Notes: generated from the letters alone by a model not told the origin. Shown: positions 28,344-37,481, numbered from the stretch's first letter. The stretch is 64,000 bases of DNA from Bifidobacterium breve (GCA_945860275.1 CAMAPN010000001.1:62001-126000), one strand, 5' to 3'. Numbers and translations: made by a program.

Positions 28344-29272
28344 TGCGGATTCTTCTCGCAGGCACACCTGCGATGGTCATACCAATCTTCGACCGAATAG
28401 CGCAAAGCGATATCGAAATCTTGGGAGTGATCACAAATCCACCTAGGGCGCGAGGCCGTAGTGGAAAACCAACTCCCACGCCAGTTGCTATCTGGGCGCA
28501 AGAGAAGAACATCAAAATTTTTGATAGTGGACGCTGTGACGATTATGCAGAAGAATTAATCAAGGCCGATCTGGTGTTGATTATCGCTTATGGACAGTTA
28601 ATTCCAGAGAAGTATCTCAACCTGCCACGAAATGGTTGGGTCAATCTTCATTTTTCCACTTTGCCCGAAGCTCGCGGTGCCGCGCCGGTGCAAAGGTTGA
28701 TTGCCGCTGGAAGGAAAGAAATCGGCTACTCACTTTTTAAATTGGAAAAGGGACTGGATACAGGAGATCTATATTTCCAAAGTGAACAGATTCCCGTGAC
28801 AGGTTTAAGCACTGGCGAGGTATGGTCGTTGTTAGTGGATCATGCGGCAAGAAACATCATTGAACAATTAAAGGCAATAGCAGCCGGCGTAACGCCCAAA
28901 CCACAATCTGAAATTCTATATACGGGCTCGTTGCCCGTGGCTCCAAAGATTTCAACGGAAGAGGCACGGATAGACTGGAATAAATCCGCCGAGCATATTC
29001 GCAACGAAATCCTGGGCTTTAATCCAGCGCCTTCTGCTTGGACCACTTTTCGAGGCGAACGGCTACTGATTCATAATGCGCAGCTTCTCTCTGAAGAGCC
29101 AAGTGGGTTTCTCTCGCCGGGGGAGATTTATACTTACCAGAAGAGTTTATGCGTGAGTACCGCAACAGGCGTGCTTGTTATCACCTCGCTACAGTCAGCG
29201 GGAAAGCGCGCTATGTCTGGCGAAGAGTGGTTGCGTGGGGTGAGCGTGAAAGATCGCGAGAGATTTGAATAG
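28343..29272 (+). CDS. fmt: Methionyl-tRNA formyltransferase
   Basis: Formylates initiator Met-tRNA using 10-formyl-THF. The start region MRILLAGTPAMVIPIFDRI is typical and the active-site motif is NLHFSTLPEARGAAPVQ (Asn, His, then the RGAAP loop). A C-terminal OB-like domain holds LLIHNAQLL. The track start 28277 lies in def; GTG 28343 is chosen from the family N-terminus and the 1-nt overlap. 309 residues. It overlaps rsmB by 8 nt. Confidence 0.95.
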   Translation: MRILLAGTPAMVIPIFDRIAQSDIEILGVITNPPRARGRSGKPTPTPVAIWAQEKNIKIFDSGRCDDYAEELIKADLVLIIAYGQLIPEKYLNLPRNGWVNLHFSTLPEARGAAPVQRLIAAGRKEIGYSLFKLEKGLDTGDLYFQSEQIPVTGLSTGEVWSLLVDHAARNIIEQLKAIAAGVTPKPQSEILYTGSLPVAPKISTEEARIDWNKSAEHIRNEILGFNPAPSAWTTFRGERLLIHNAQLLSEEPSGFLSPGEIYTYQKSLCVSTATGVLVITSLQSAGKRAMSGEEWLRGVSVKDRERFE

Positions 29273-30608
29273 GTCAGAGAAACCCTCAGAGAGGCAGGAT
29301 TCAGGTTTTGCCGCACGAAATCTGGCGCTCCGGTTACTTTTGGAGATTGAGCAGGAAAGTGCTTATGCAAATTTAGTCGTGCCCGCCCGGCTTCGCGATT
29401 CTACGTTAGAAGCACGGGATCGTAATTTCGTCACCGAGTTAGTTTATGGCACTCTGAGAATGCAATTACTTTACGATTTGATAATCGAAGCTGCTGCGAA
29501 AAGACGGGTCAGCAAGATTGATTCAATCCCACTCAATATTCTCCGATTAACTGCACATCAACTTTTAACGTTAAAGATTTCTGCACATGCACCAGTTGAT
29601 ATTGCAGTTCGGTTGGTAGTCAAGAATCGTTCTGGATCAGCATCTGGATTTGTGAATGCCGTGTCCCGACGAATAAGCGAAAGAAGCTTGGAGCAGTGGA
29701 TTTCTGAATTAACTGAAGGAATTCAGCCTTTGGAAGCGTTGGCAATTGAGTACGCCCACCCAATTTGGATAGTACGAGAGTATTTCGAGCGACTGGGCGA
29801 TTTTGAACTTGTTCGCGCTGAATTAGCCGCCAACAATCACAATCCTCGTGTTTGTGCGGTCATTTATCCAGGTGAAGTGTGGTCGCAGGAGAGTTTGGAC
29901 TCCAGCGAAATGGCAGATTGGGTTCCCAGCGCGCGCTATCTTGCTGGAAACCCCGAAGCATTGCTGGAAATCCGAAATGGAACCGCTGGCATCCAAGATC
30001 AAGGTTCATATTTAGTGGCCCAGGCTCTTGCACATTCCCATAGTGAAATTCCAGGTCCCTGGATCGATCTCTGCGCTGGCCCTGGAGGTAAAGCAGCGTT
30101 GCTTGATCGATGGGCTGATGAATTGGGGCACACATTTCTAGGGCTAGAAATTTCGGAGCATCGCGCAGCGTTAATGAAACGGGTCACGGGGGCTATCGCC
30201 GTTGGCGATGGTGTTCATCCACCAATTAAAGAGAGCAGTGCAGCCCTAGTTCTGCTCGACGCTCCCTGTTCGGGTTTAGGAGCGCTTAGGCGACGACCAG
30301 ATGCTCGACTTCGAAAGAAATCTTCTGATATTCCAGAACTCGTATTGTTGCAACGCTCCCTGATGGAATCTGCCGTGAAGATCCTCACACCGGCAGGAAT
30401 TCTGGGCTATGTCACCTGCTCACCATTAGCCCGCGAAACCATCGAAAATCGTCGCTGGATACTTGAAACTTTCGCGGATTTGGAGAGCATCGATGCCAGA
30501 GAATTTTTCTCGGCTGATTTACCGCTACCTGACACGCCCGATGTACAGCTTTGGCCGGGAATGCATGGAACCGATGCCATGTATTTAGCGTTATTCCGGA
30601 AGAAGTAA
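29265..30608 (+). CDS. rsmB: 16S rRNA m5C967 methyltransferase RsmB (Sun/Fmu)
   Basis: NusB-like RNA-binding domain at about residues 15-140 (DRNFVTELVYGTLRMQLLYD) followed by a SAM-dependent m5C methyltransferase domain. SAM motif DLCAGPGGKAALLDRW, the two catalytic cysteine motifs DAPCSGLGALRRRPD and GYVTCSPLARET. 447 residues fits. The TTG start at 29265 overlaps fmt; it is the only start that keeps the whole N-terminal domain. Order def-fmt-rsmB is conserved in bacteria. Confidence 0.93.
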   Translation: MNRSEKPSERQDSGFAARNLALRLLLEIEQESAYANLVVPARLRDSTLEARDRNFVTELVYGTLRMQLLYDLIIEAAAKRRVSKIDSIPLNILRLTAHQLLTLKISAHAPVDIAVRLVVKNRSGSASGFVNAVSRRISERSLEQWISELTEGIQPLEALAIEYAHPIWIVREYFERLGDFELVRAELAANNHNPRVCAVIYPGEVWSQESLDSSEMADWVPSARYLAGNPEALLEIRNGTAGIQDQGSYLVAQALAHSHSEIPGPWIDLCAGPGGKAALLDRWADELGHTFLGLEISEHRAALMKRVTGAIAVGDGVHPPIKESSAALVLLDAPCSGLGALRRRPDARLRKKSSDIPELVLLQRSLMESAVKILTPAGILGYVTCSPLARETIENRRWILETFADLESIDAREFFSADLPLPDTPDVQLWPGMHGTDAMYLALFRKK

Positions 30609-30619
30609 AGCTAGGCCGC

Positions 30620-30631
30620 TAGAATTATCTT
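30620..30631 (+). promoter_or_regulatory. Leaderless-type promoter of rpe
   Basis: TAGAAT, then TATCTT, then GTG 30632, in the 23-nt gap after rsmB. No Shine-Dalgarno. Confidence 0.55.
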
Positions 30632-31288
30632 GTGGCAATCAGAATTACTCCAAGCATTCTCAATGCTGATTTCTCAAAGCTCAATGAAGAGATACTGAAG
30701 GTATCGTCAGTCTCGGACTTGATTCATTTAGACATCATGGATAATAAGTTCGTCCCAAATTTCACTTTCGATTTTGATCGCGCTGCCGAAATAATCAGAG
30801 AGTGCCCAATCCCAGTGGATTCACACTTGATGGTGGTGGAACCAGAGCTGGCAGCACCTGCCTTCGCTGAAATGGGTAGCGCTAGTGTGACCTTTCATTT
30901 TGAGGCAGCCGAGAACCCCCGAAAAGTTATCAAATCCATCCATGCAAAAGGTGCACGCGTGGGCGTGGGGTTGAAACCAGGGACAGAGTTTTCAGCTATC
31001 GAAGATTTCTTGGATGAAATAGATATGGTTTTAGTGATGACAGTGGAACCTGGATTCGGTGGCCAAAGTTTTATGGAAGATATGTTGGAAAAGGTTCGAA
31101 CGGCTCGAGCAGCGTTGGGAAAGAATGAGCGCGGGATCTGGTTACAAGTTGATGGCGGTATATCGCCGGCAACTATAGAGCGAGCCGCGCAAGCAGGGGC
31201 TGACACATTCGTTGCCGGTTCGGCAGTTTATAAATCCGATAATCCAGCACAGATGGTGACCTTGCTGCGGGATTTAGCAACACCTTAG
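30632..31288 (+). CDS. rpe: Ribulose-phosphate 3-epimerase
   Basis: TIM-barrel enzyme interconverting ribulose 5-phosphate and xylulose 5-phosphate. Metal and catalytic motifs: PSILNADFSKL, HLDIMDNKFVPNFTF, DSHLMVVEPE, MTVEPGFGGQSF and QVDGGISP, with a phosphate-binding end VAGSAVYKSDN. 218 residues is normal. It supplies pentose phosphate flow towards the PRPP used by the pyr and his genes here. Confidence 0.95.
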   Translation: MAIRITPSILNADFSKLNEEILKVSSVSDLIHLDIMDNKFVPNFTFDFDRAAEIIRECPIPVDSHLMVVEPELAAPAFAEMGSASVTFHFEAAENPRKVIKSIHAKGARVGVGLKPGTEFSAIEDFLDEIDMVLVMTVEPGFGGQSFMEDMLEKVRTARAALGKNERGIWLQVDGGISPATIERAAQAGADTFVAGSAVYKSDNPAQMVTLLRDLATP

Positions 31289-31329
31289 CGTTGATTGATG
31301 GGAGGCGACATCCTGGCTTAGGACTCAGA

Positions 31330-31341
31330 TACTCTTAATCC
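31330..31341 (+). promoter_or_regulatory. Leaderless-type promoter of hisE-hisG
   Basis: TACTCT, then TAATCC, then ATG 31342. hisG, inside the unit, has AGGGGA instead. Confidence 0.55.
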
Positions 31342-31611
31342 ATGAAGAGCTTTGATGACCTATGGGATGAGATTTCAGATCGGGATTACGCCGTAGCTCC
31401 ACATGACTCCTCCAGCACCGGCAGGCTCCTTGATAGCGGGGTGCACGGTATCGGGAAGAAGATTGTTGAAGAGGCAGCTGAAGTATGGATGGCAGCTGAA
31501 TATGAAAGTGATGAAAATCTTGCCAACGAAATCAGTCAGTTGCTCTATCACCTGCAAGTGCTGATGCTTGCTCGCGGAATAGAAATCGACGATGTATACG
31601 AGAAACTGTAG
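31342..31611 (+). CDS. hisE: Phosphoribosyl-ATP pyrophosphatase
   Basis: All-alpha MazG-like enzyme for the second step of histidine synthesis; 89 residues, a stand-alone HisE rather than a HisIE fusion. It has [21 protein letters not shown] with the metal-binding acidic pair EEAAE and later [18 protein letters not shown]. hisG follows after 9 nt; the rest of the his pathway is not in the window. Confidence 0.94.
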   Translation: MKSFDDLWDEISDRDYAVAPHDSSSTGRLLDSGVHGIGKKIVEEAAEVWMAAEYESDENLANEISQLLYHLQVLMLARGIEIDDVYEKL

Positions 31612-31620
31612 GGGACTGTT

Positions 31621-32466
31621 GTGTTAAAAATTGCGCTACCAAATAAAGGATCTCTAGCCGAGGATTCAATAAAAATTCTTGGAGATGCAGGTTATCGTCA
31701 GCGCTCGGATTCACGAGATTTGATTACCGTTGATTCAGAGAATGAGATTGAGTTCTATTACCTGCGCCCTCGCGATATCGCAATCTACGTTTCATCAGGT
31801 GAACTAGATTTGGGCATAACTGGCGAAGATCTGCTGATTGATTCAGGGGTTAGCGCAAAAATTCTTTTGAAACTTGGGTATGGGAAATCAACATTTCGAT
31901 TTGCTTGCCCAGCTGCAGTTGCCAACGGCGCTTCAGTAGCGTCACTTCAGGGGAAACGAATCGCAACCTCATATCCGGGAATTCTCGACCAAGCGCTCCG
32001 CCGGCTTGGCGTGTCGGCTCAGATAGTCTCTCTAGACGGGGCAGTTGAGAGTTCGATCAAGCTGGGAGTGGCCGATGCGATTGCAGATGTTGTTTCGACC
32101 GGAACAACTCTCAAGCAAGCGGGCCTTGCAATCATCGGTGAACCGATTTTAGAGAGCGAAGCTGTGCTCATCGGAGCGAAAGAGCCAACCGAAGAAGCGG
32201 CAAATCTCATCCGTCGCCTCACCGGTGTGATCATCGCACGCCAGTATGTTTTGATGGATTACGACATCAAAACCGAGCTTATTGATACCGCCTGCGCAAT
32301 AACTCCCGGTTTCGAATCTCCAACAATCTCACCGCTACGAGTTGATGGTTGGTCAGCGGTGCGAGCCATGGTTCCACGCAAGAGCGCCCAAAAAGTGATG
32401 GATGAGCTCTGGTCGATCGGTGCGCGCGGCATACTCGTTACCGATATCCACGCCTGTCGCCTCTAA
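31621..32466 (+). CDS. hisG: ATP phosphoribosyltransferase, long form
   Basis: First and feedback-controlled step of histidine synthesis. The N-terminal ALPNKGSLAEDSIKIL and ELDLGITGEDLL and the PRPP loop DAIADVVSTGTTLKQAGL are clear. The C-terminal part (VDGWSAVRAMVPRKSAQKVMDEL) is the HisG_C regulatory domain, so the 281-residue protein is the long form and needs no HisZ. GTG with AGGGGA 5 nt upstream. It is convergent with serB, with a 4-nt overlap. Confidence 0.95.
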   Translation: MLKIALPNKGSLAEDSIKILGDAGYRQRSDSRDLITVDSENEIEFYYLRPRDIAIYVSSGELDLGITGEDLLIDSGVSAKILLKLGYGKSTFRFACPAAVANGASVASLQGKRIATSYPGILDQALRRLGVSAQIVSLDGAVESSIKLGVADAIADVVSTGTTLKQAGLAIIGEPILESEAVLIGAKEPTEEAANLIRRLTGVIIARQYVLMDYDIKTELIDTACAITPGFESPTISPLRVDGWSAVRAMVPRKSAQKVMDELWSIGARGILVTDIHACRL

Positions 32467-33626
32467 ATTTCGTTACGCGGAATCCCTAACAAGTAAAGAA
32501 CAGAATCTAAATAAGGCGTGTTGACGGAAGTATCAGCGCTTGCTCGAACAACCGGTTTAGCATTGAAGGCAATCCCTAAACCAGCCAAGGCAATCATGTC
32601 GAGATCATTCGCGCCATCTCCAATTGCCACCGTATCTGCTAGATCAACATCCGCTAACTGAGCAAATTGTCGAAGTGCGGCAGCTTTCCCCGCACGATCA
32701 ATGATTTGACCCTTCGTTCTACCTGTTAATTTCCCATCGGCAATCTCAAGATGATTCGCTGCTATGAAATCGATTCCCAATTCTTCGGCGATTGGGGTGA
32801 TTACTTCTGCAAACCCACCAGAAACTATCCCAACTTTATGATGGAGTTTCTTAAGTGTGCGTATCAATGTCCTTGCACCGGGCGTCAAGGTTATCTCGCT
32901 ACGTACATCATCGATGATTCTTGCAGGTAATCCGGCGAGTAATCCAACGCGTTCCTGGAGAGCTTGAGCAAAATCAATTTCACCATTCATTGCTCGATCC
33001 GTAATGTTTTTCACTTGATCGCCTACTCCAGCATGATGCGCCAGAAGTTCGATTACCTCTTGTTGAATAAGCGTTGAGTCAACATCAAGAACTACTAACT
33101 TCTTCGCTCGACGTTGGAGCCCTCCAGCTTGAACACCAATATCCACCTCCGTGGAATTTGCCACAGCTGCCAGAGAGGTTTTTATCGAAGCTACCGCTAC
33201 ATTGGAAACAAGTAGCTCGATTGCAGTGACTGGATAATGCGCGATTCGAAAAATTCGTTCGATATTGCCACCGGCAGCGCTCACGATTGCAGCTACCTGG
33301 CCGAGTGGTCCAGCTGTTAGCTCTCGCCCCATAACGGTGATGTGTACGCTCGACTCAGAGCTGAGGTTTTCAATCTGTTGATGATCTCCCTCTTGAGCGC
33401 GAAACTCTAATCCGCGCAGGGTTGCGCATTCGGCCAAGGAAGTTAGAACCGATTCTCGACTTTCCGGTGATATCTCTAGCGCCAAGGTGAGTATGAGGTG
33501 GCCATGGATTACAACCTGCTCCATGTCAGAGATGGCGTGGCTCACTTGGAGAGCTTCTATTTGTTCTAAAAGAGCCTGGGTAATCCCGGGGCGATCCATT
33601 CCGCTGAGAATCACCACAGTGCTCAT
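32463..33626 (-). CDS. serB: Phosphoserine phosphatase with N-terminal ACT domains (SerB2 type)
   Basis: Last step of serine synthesis. Residues about 1-165 form two ACT-like modules (VVILSGMDRPGITQALLEQ; VHITVMGRELTAGPLGQVAAIV) followed by a HAD phosphatase domain with DVDSTLIQQEVIELLA, KVGIVSGGFAEVI, the lysine region GRTKGQIIDRAGKAAAL and AIGDGANDLDMIALAGLGIAF. 387 residues matches mycobacterial SerB2. It is divergent from an ABC ATPase gene, as with Rv3041c/serB2 in M. tuberculosis. Confidence 0.95.
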   Translation of the reverse strand: MSTVVILSGMDRPGITQALLEQIEALQVSHAISDMEQVVIHGHLILTLALEISPESRESVLTSLAECATLRGLEFRAQEGDHQQIENLSSESSVHITVMGRELTAGPLGQVAAIVSAAGGNIERIFRIAHYPVTAIELLVSNVAVASIKTSLAAVANSTEVDIGVQAGGLQRRAKKLVVLDVDSTLIQQEVIELLAHHAGVGDQVKNITDRAMNGEIDFAQALQERVGLLAGLPARIIDDVRSEITLTPGARTLIRTLKKLHHKVGIVSGGFAEVITPIAEELGIDFIAANHLEIADGKLTGRTKGQIIDRAGKAAALRQFAQLADVDLADTVAIGDGANDLDMIALAGLGIAFNAKPVVRASADTSVNTPYLDSVLYLLGIPRNEI

Positions 33627-33638
33627 GAGAGAAGATTA
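33627..33638 (-). promoter_or_regulatory. Leaderless-type promoter of serB
   Basis: On the reverse strand TAATCT, then TCTCTC, then ATG. No Shine-Dalgarno. Confidence 0.55.
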
Positions 33639-33701
33639 TCTCGCGGCACGGTGGCCGTGTGTGAGGTTGCGCTGTGAGCTCTTGCGGTAAGTTCTCCATC
33701 T

Positions 33702-34478
33702 GTGTCCGTACTCAAACTCTCCCAAGTGACCCTGCGCAGGGGGCAGAAGGAGATACTTCACTCAATTGATTGGCAAGTGGAGGCAGGCGAGCGCTGGGTG
33801 ATACTCGGCCCCAATGGCGCGGGCAAAACGACTTTGATTCAAATTGCTGCGACTTTGATGCACCCCACATCTGGAAGCGCTGAAATTTTAGATGAGCAAT
33901 TAGGCAAGGTTGATATTTTCGAACTTCGACCCCGGATTGGCCTTGCCAGTGCGGCCCTGTCCGATCGAATCCCACCGGAAGAACGAGCAGTGGATGTTGT
34001 CATGACCGCTGCCTACGCGGTTACCGGAAGATGGCGAGAGCTCTACGACCTTTGGGATGAATCTCGTGCTTTAGCCCTTCTTGATCAATTCGGTGTGGGG
34101 GATAGGCGTGATCAACTTTTCTACACCATGAGCGAAGGCGAACGTAAACGAGTTCAAATTGCGAGGGCGCTTATGCCCGATCCAGAATTATTGATTTTGG
34201 ATGAACCCGCAGCAGGTCTTGATCTTGGTGCGCGTGAAGATCTTGTTCGAAGGCTTTCAACTCTTGCTCTCGATCCTGCCTCGCCAACGAGTGTTTTAGT
34301 AACCCACCACGTTGAAGAAATTCCTTTTGGAACCACCCACGTATTGCTCATCAGAGAGGGCCATATCATCGCGGCTGGACCAATCATGAGTACGCTTTCT
34401 CCAGATTCACTTTCTGCCACTTTCAATATACCTATTTCATTAGCTTATGACGGGCAACGCTGGTTCGCTCGGGCATAG
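33702..34478 (+). CDS. ABC transporter ATP-binding protein, orphan
   Basis: Single ABC domain of 258 residues: Walker A LGPNGAGKTTLIQ, signature MSEGERKRVQIARAL, Walker B LLILDEPAAGLDLG and switch histidine VTHHVEEI. No permease or binding protein lies nearby; the following gene is ung. The ortholog-like neighbour of serB2 in mycobacteria (Rv3041c) is also an orphan ATPase. TAAGTT lies 8 nt upstream of the GTG, slightly off the leaderless spacing. The substrate cannot be told. Confidence 0.85.
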   Translation: MSVLKLSQVTLRRGQKEILHSIDWQVEAGERWVILGPNGAGKTTLIQIAATLMHPTSGSAEILDEQLGKVDIFELRPRIGLASAALSDRIPPEERAVDVVMTAAYAVTGRWRELYDLWDESRALALLDQFGVGDRRDQLFYTMSEGERKRVQIARALMPDPELLILDEPAAGLDLGAREDLVRRLSTLALDPASPTSVLVTHHVEEIPFGTTHVLLIREGHIIAAGPIMSTLSPDSLSATFNIPISLAYDGQRWFARA

Positions 34479-34489
34479 CAGGCGCAACC

Positions 34490-35152
34490 GTGACTTTACT
34501 TGGTGGATTTGATAGTAGCTGGAATGAAATCATTGATCCGCATCGTCAATGGATCACGGATCTTCTTGATAAGTTAGAAGATTCCTCCGACGTTGGGTAT
34601 TTACCTTCACGAGAATTGATCTTCAAAGCGCTTTCAGTTGCGCGCAACGATGTACGCGCAATTATTCTTGGTCAAGACCCGTATCATACGAAAGGTATGG
34701 CTGAAGGTTTGGCCTTTTCTGTTCCGCGCTCACTGCCGATGAACAAAATTCCAGCATCGCTAAAGAATATTTTCACCGAGTACCAGAAGGATCTTGGATT
34801 TACCGCCCCTACTACTGGTCATCTAGGGCAGTGGGTGGACAATGGCGTTCTGCTCCTTAACGGAATCCTCACCGTCGCACCAGGTTCGCCACTCTCGCAC
34901 AAAGGAAAAGGGTGGGAAAGAGTCACCGACTCAATCTTGGAATCTTTGATTGATAGAAAATTGCCGGTAATAGCTTGGGGAAAGCCCGCCGAGCAAAAGG
35001 CAGTTCGGATTGGATTTAAAGCTGTTCTTGCATCGCCACATCCATCGCCGCTCTCTGCTTACCGGGGATTCTTTGGCTCGCAGCCGTTTTCAAGAGTGAA
35101 TGAGATTCTCGCAATGAATGGACAAGCGCCCATTGATTGGAAATTGTCATAA
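34490..35152 (+). CDS. ung: Uracil-DNA glycosylase (family 1)
   Basis: Excises uracil from DNA. The water-activating motif is ILGQDPYHTKGMAEGLAFSVP, followed by the uracil-binding LLLNGILTV and the C-terminal DNA-intercalation motif ASPHPSPLSAYRGFFGSQPFS. 220 residues is normal. GTG start 11 nt after the ABC ATPase. A strong terminator follows directly. Confidence 0.96.
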   Translation: MTLLGGFDSSWNEIIDPHRQWITDLLDKLEDSSDVGYLPSRELIFKALSVARNDVRAIILGQDPYHTKGMAEGLAFSVPRSLPMNKIPASLKNIFTEYQKDLGFTAPTTGHLGQWVDNGVLLLNGILTVAPGSPLSHKGKGWERVTDSILESLIDRKLPVIAWGKPAEQKAVRIGFKAVLASPHPSPLSAYRGFFGSQPFSRVNEILAMNGQAPIDWKLS

Positions 35153-35193
35153 AAAAACCTAGCGATCGGGTATTCACCAATCGCTAGGTTTTT
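35153..35193. terminator. Bidirectional intrinsic terminator between ung and the purine permease
   Basis: AAAAACCTAGCGAT (35153-35166) pairs perfectly over 14 bp with ATCGCTAGGTTTTT (35180-35193) across a 13-nt loop. The T-run on one strand and A-run on the other let it work for both convergent genes. It is the clearest intrinsic terminator in the window. Confidence 0.9.
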
Positions 35194-35215
35194 GTATATC
35201 TGTTTGTGAAGTTAT

Positions 35216-36691
35216 TTATCCAATCCACGATCTAATCGGGGAGCTAAGGAAGTAGATCATGAACAAGAAGGAGACGATCCACAGAAGTGGATGTACATCC
35301 TTGCCGCGACCTTGAACCGCACGAATGACGACGTGCGAGACGAAACCTGCTCCGATTCCGACTGAGATGTTATAAGAGAAAGGCATCAAGATGATCGTTA
35401 GGAAGGCTGGGATTCCAATTCCAAGATCTTGCCAATCGATGGATTTAACCTGCGACATCATCAAGAAGCCAACAATGATCAGCGCTGGTGTTGCTGCTTC
35501 GTAAGGAATCACCGCAACTAGTGGCGCAAGGAATGTTGTGAGGAGGAAACAGATACCAGTCACGATTGATGCCAAACCGGTACGTGCACCTTCTCCAACA
35601 CCTGATGCAGATTCGATATATGAAGTGTTCGATGAGATTCCTGCGGCTCCACCTGCAGCTGCTGCAATTGAATCTACGATCAGAATCTTATTTGCGTTTG
35701 CAACATTTCCATCTGAATCGTTGAGGCCAGCTTGACTACCAATTGCAGTCATTGTTCCCATCGTGTCGAAGAAATCTGCGAGCAAGAGTGTGAAGACCAA
35801 CAGAAGTGCGGCTAGGAATCCTGTTTTTGGATTCGTAAATGCACCGAAAATATCTTCAAAACCCAAACCCAATGTGTCGAATTTAGGAGTTGCCACGATG
35901 TTGTCGGGAATGCTCGGTGTATTCAAGCCCCATCCACGTGGATTGGACTCAGTTGGTGAAACAAAGCTGTTCCCAACTTTGAATGCATTCTCAAGAATGA
36001 TTGCAAGAACGGTCGAAACGACAATACCGATCAAGATTGCACCCTTAACCTTCCGGACCATCAAGATGATGGTGAGGAATAGGCCAAGTGCGAAGACAAC
36101 AATTGGCCAACCTACGAGTTGACCGCCATCACCTAGCTCTAGCGGTACGGCAGATGGCTTGGAGTTGGTGCTACCCCAAACAACGTTTGGAGTACGGCGT
36201 ACAAAGCCGCTATCGACCAATCCGATCAGTGCGATAAACAAACCAATACCAACGGAGATCGCCACTTTGAGCGGCGTTGGGATTGCTTTGAAAACCGCAA
36301 CGCGGAAGCCGGTAAGGACGAGGATAAGAATGACAATGCCCTCTATCAGCACAAGGCCCATGGCTTGCGCCCATGTTGAGTTCTTGGCGATGGAGACCGC
36401 CACAAAGGTATTCAATCCAAGACCGGTAGCCAGTGCTAATGGAAAATTGGCGACTGCGCCCATGAGGATTGTTAAAAGGCCTGCGATAAGGGCAGTGCCT
36501 GCTGCAACGATGATGATGGCGTTGGTTCGATCGCCGCCACCAATGAATGCTCCGGTTCCATCTGTGGTGGCGAGAATCAAAGGGTTTAGCGCCACGATGT
36601 ACGCCATCGTGAAGAATGTAACTAAACCTCCTCGGATTTCTTGACCAACAGAGGATTTACGTTCGGAGATCTTGAATAACGATTCGAGCAT
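35216..36691 (-). CDS. NCS2-family purine permease (AzgA-like)
   Basis: 491-residue membrane protein with about 12-14 hydrophobic segments. It opens with the AzgA-like motif EIRGGLVTFFTMAYIVALNPLIL and contains SSNTSYIESASGVGEGARTGLASIV, the signature of the adenine/guanine/hypoxanthine branch. AGAGGG lies 5 nt before the ATG. It probably works with Apt, encoded at 41.9 kb, in base salvage. The exact purine specificity cannot be read from sequence. Confidence 0.88.
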   Translation of the reverse strand: MLESLFKISERKSSVGQEIRGGLVTFFTMAYIVALNPLILATTDGTGAFIGGGDRTNAIIIVAAGTALIAGLLTILMGAVANFPLALATGLGLNTFVAVSIAKNSTWAQAMGLVLIEGIVILILVLTGFRVAVFKAIPTPLKVAISVGIGLFIALIGLVDSGFVRRTPNVVWGSTNSKPSAVPLELGDGGQLVGWPIVVFALGLFLTIILMVRKVKGAILIGIVVSTVLAIILENAFKVGNSFVSPTESNPRGWGLNTPSIPDNIVATPKFDTLGLGFEDIFGAFTNPKTGFLAALLLVFTLLLADFFDTMGTMTAIGSQAGLNDSDGNVANANKILIVDSIAAAAGGAAGISSNTSYIESASGVGEGARTGLASIVTGICFLLTTFLAPLVAVIPYEAATPALIIVGFLMMSQVKSIDWQDLGIGIPAFLTIILMPFSYNISVGIGAGFVSHVVIRAVQGRGKDVHPLLWIVSFLFMIYFLSSPIRSWIG

Positions 36692-36781
36692 GTATCCCTC
36701 TCAACTATTTTGGTTTCGGGGGTGTTTACGACCCCGCCACGAAATGACGGCTCGTGATACCGAGGGAAGGGTTCAAACGTA
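36692..36781 (-). promoter_or_regulatory. Structured leader upstream of the purine permease
   Basis: On the reverse strand a possible -10 TACGTT (36781-36776) would give a leader of roughly 75-80 nt. It can form CACGA/TCGTG with a 9-nt loop and GGGGT/ACCCC (36735-36719) with a 7-nt loop before the AGAGGG ribosome site. It does not look like a guanine/adenine aptamer. Alternatively the second hairpin ends yczE transcription. Confidence 0.3.
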
Positions 36782-36805
36782 CCCCCAGACTCAGCGAATT
36801 TTCAG

Positions 36806-37462
36806 TTACTGAGCGGTATTTCGCGTTAGATGTCCTACGACGGTTAACCAGAGCGCCACGCTCCCGCCAATTCCAAGGGCAAAGACAAGCGTTCCCACTC
36901 CAACTCGCCCCCCTAGGAGCCAACCAAGGGCCAGAACGACCCCTTCTATGCCCGCTCGGACTCGGGCCACCGAAATATTGGTTGCGTAGTGGATTGCCGT
37001 CATTAATCCATCGCGTGGACCCGGCCCTAACCCGCAAGTGAGGTAGATAGCAGAACCTGCCCCCACCATGATCACTCCAAAGATCATGAGACAAGCACGT
37101 AAAAGAAGATTCTCGGGAGTATCAATCCACGCCACCGTCAAATCGATGGCTAATGCGATAAGCAGGATATTGGCAATAGTGCCCGCACCCGGTTTCTGGC
37201 GGAATGGAATCCAGAGTAGAAGTACTGCTGACGAAACTGCAAAAGTTGCCCAACCAATCGAGATGCCGCTTTTAAATGAAAGTCCTTGTGCAAGAACGCT
37301 CCACGGCGCATTTCCCAAGTGGCTGACGATGAGTAATCCATCACCGATACCAAAGATTATTAAGCCAATGCTGAGAATGAGAAGTCGAGATGGAGCAAGG
37401 CTCCATTGCTCGCTCGCTCGCCATGGAGTGTTTGGGATGGTGTGAGAGAAGAACTTCCGCAT
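36806..37462 (-). CDS. YczE/YitT-like membrane protein
   Basis: 218 residues with about five transmembrane helices. The loop TCGLGPGPRDGLMTAIHYAT is the hallmark of the YczE/YyaS/YitT group, whose biochemical role is unknown. It has a leaderless-type start and is divergent from uppP with 31 nt between the start codons. It lies upstream of the purine permease on the same strand, about 110 nt away. Confidence 0.75.
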   Translation of the reverse strand: MRKFFSHTIPNTPWRASEQWSLAPSRLLILSIGLIIFGIGDGLLIVSHLGNAPWSVLAQGLSFKSGISIGWATFAVSSAVLLLWIPFRQKPGAGTIANILLIALAIDLTVAWIDTPENLLLRACLMIFGVIMVGAGSAIYLTCGLGPGPRDGLMTAIHYATNISVARVRAGIEGVVLALGWLLGGRVGVGTLVFALGIGGSVALWLTVVGHLTRNTAQ

Positions 37463-37475
37463 TTATCAGAGCGTA
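37463..37475 (-). promoter_or_regulatory. Leaderless-type promoter of the yczE-like gene
   Basis: On the reverse strand TACGCT, then seven bases CTGATAA, then ATG 37462. Confidence 0.5.
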
Positions 37476-37481
37476 GTCGCG

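Noticed and set aside
35763-36644. Two long forward ORFs (119 and 161 codons) opposite the purine permease
   Set aside because: They are shadows of the permease reading frame, rich in Lys/Pro/Thr/Ala, without start signals.
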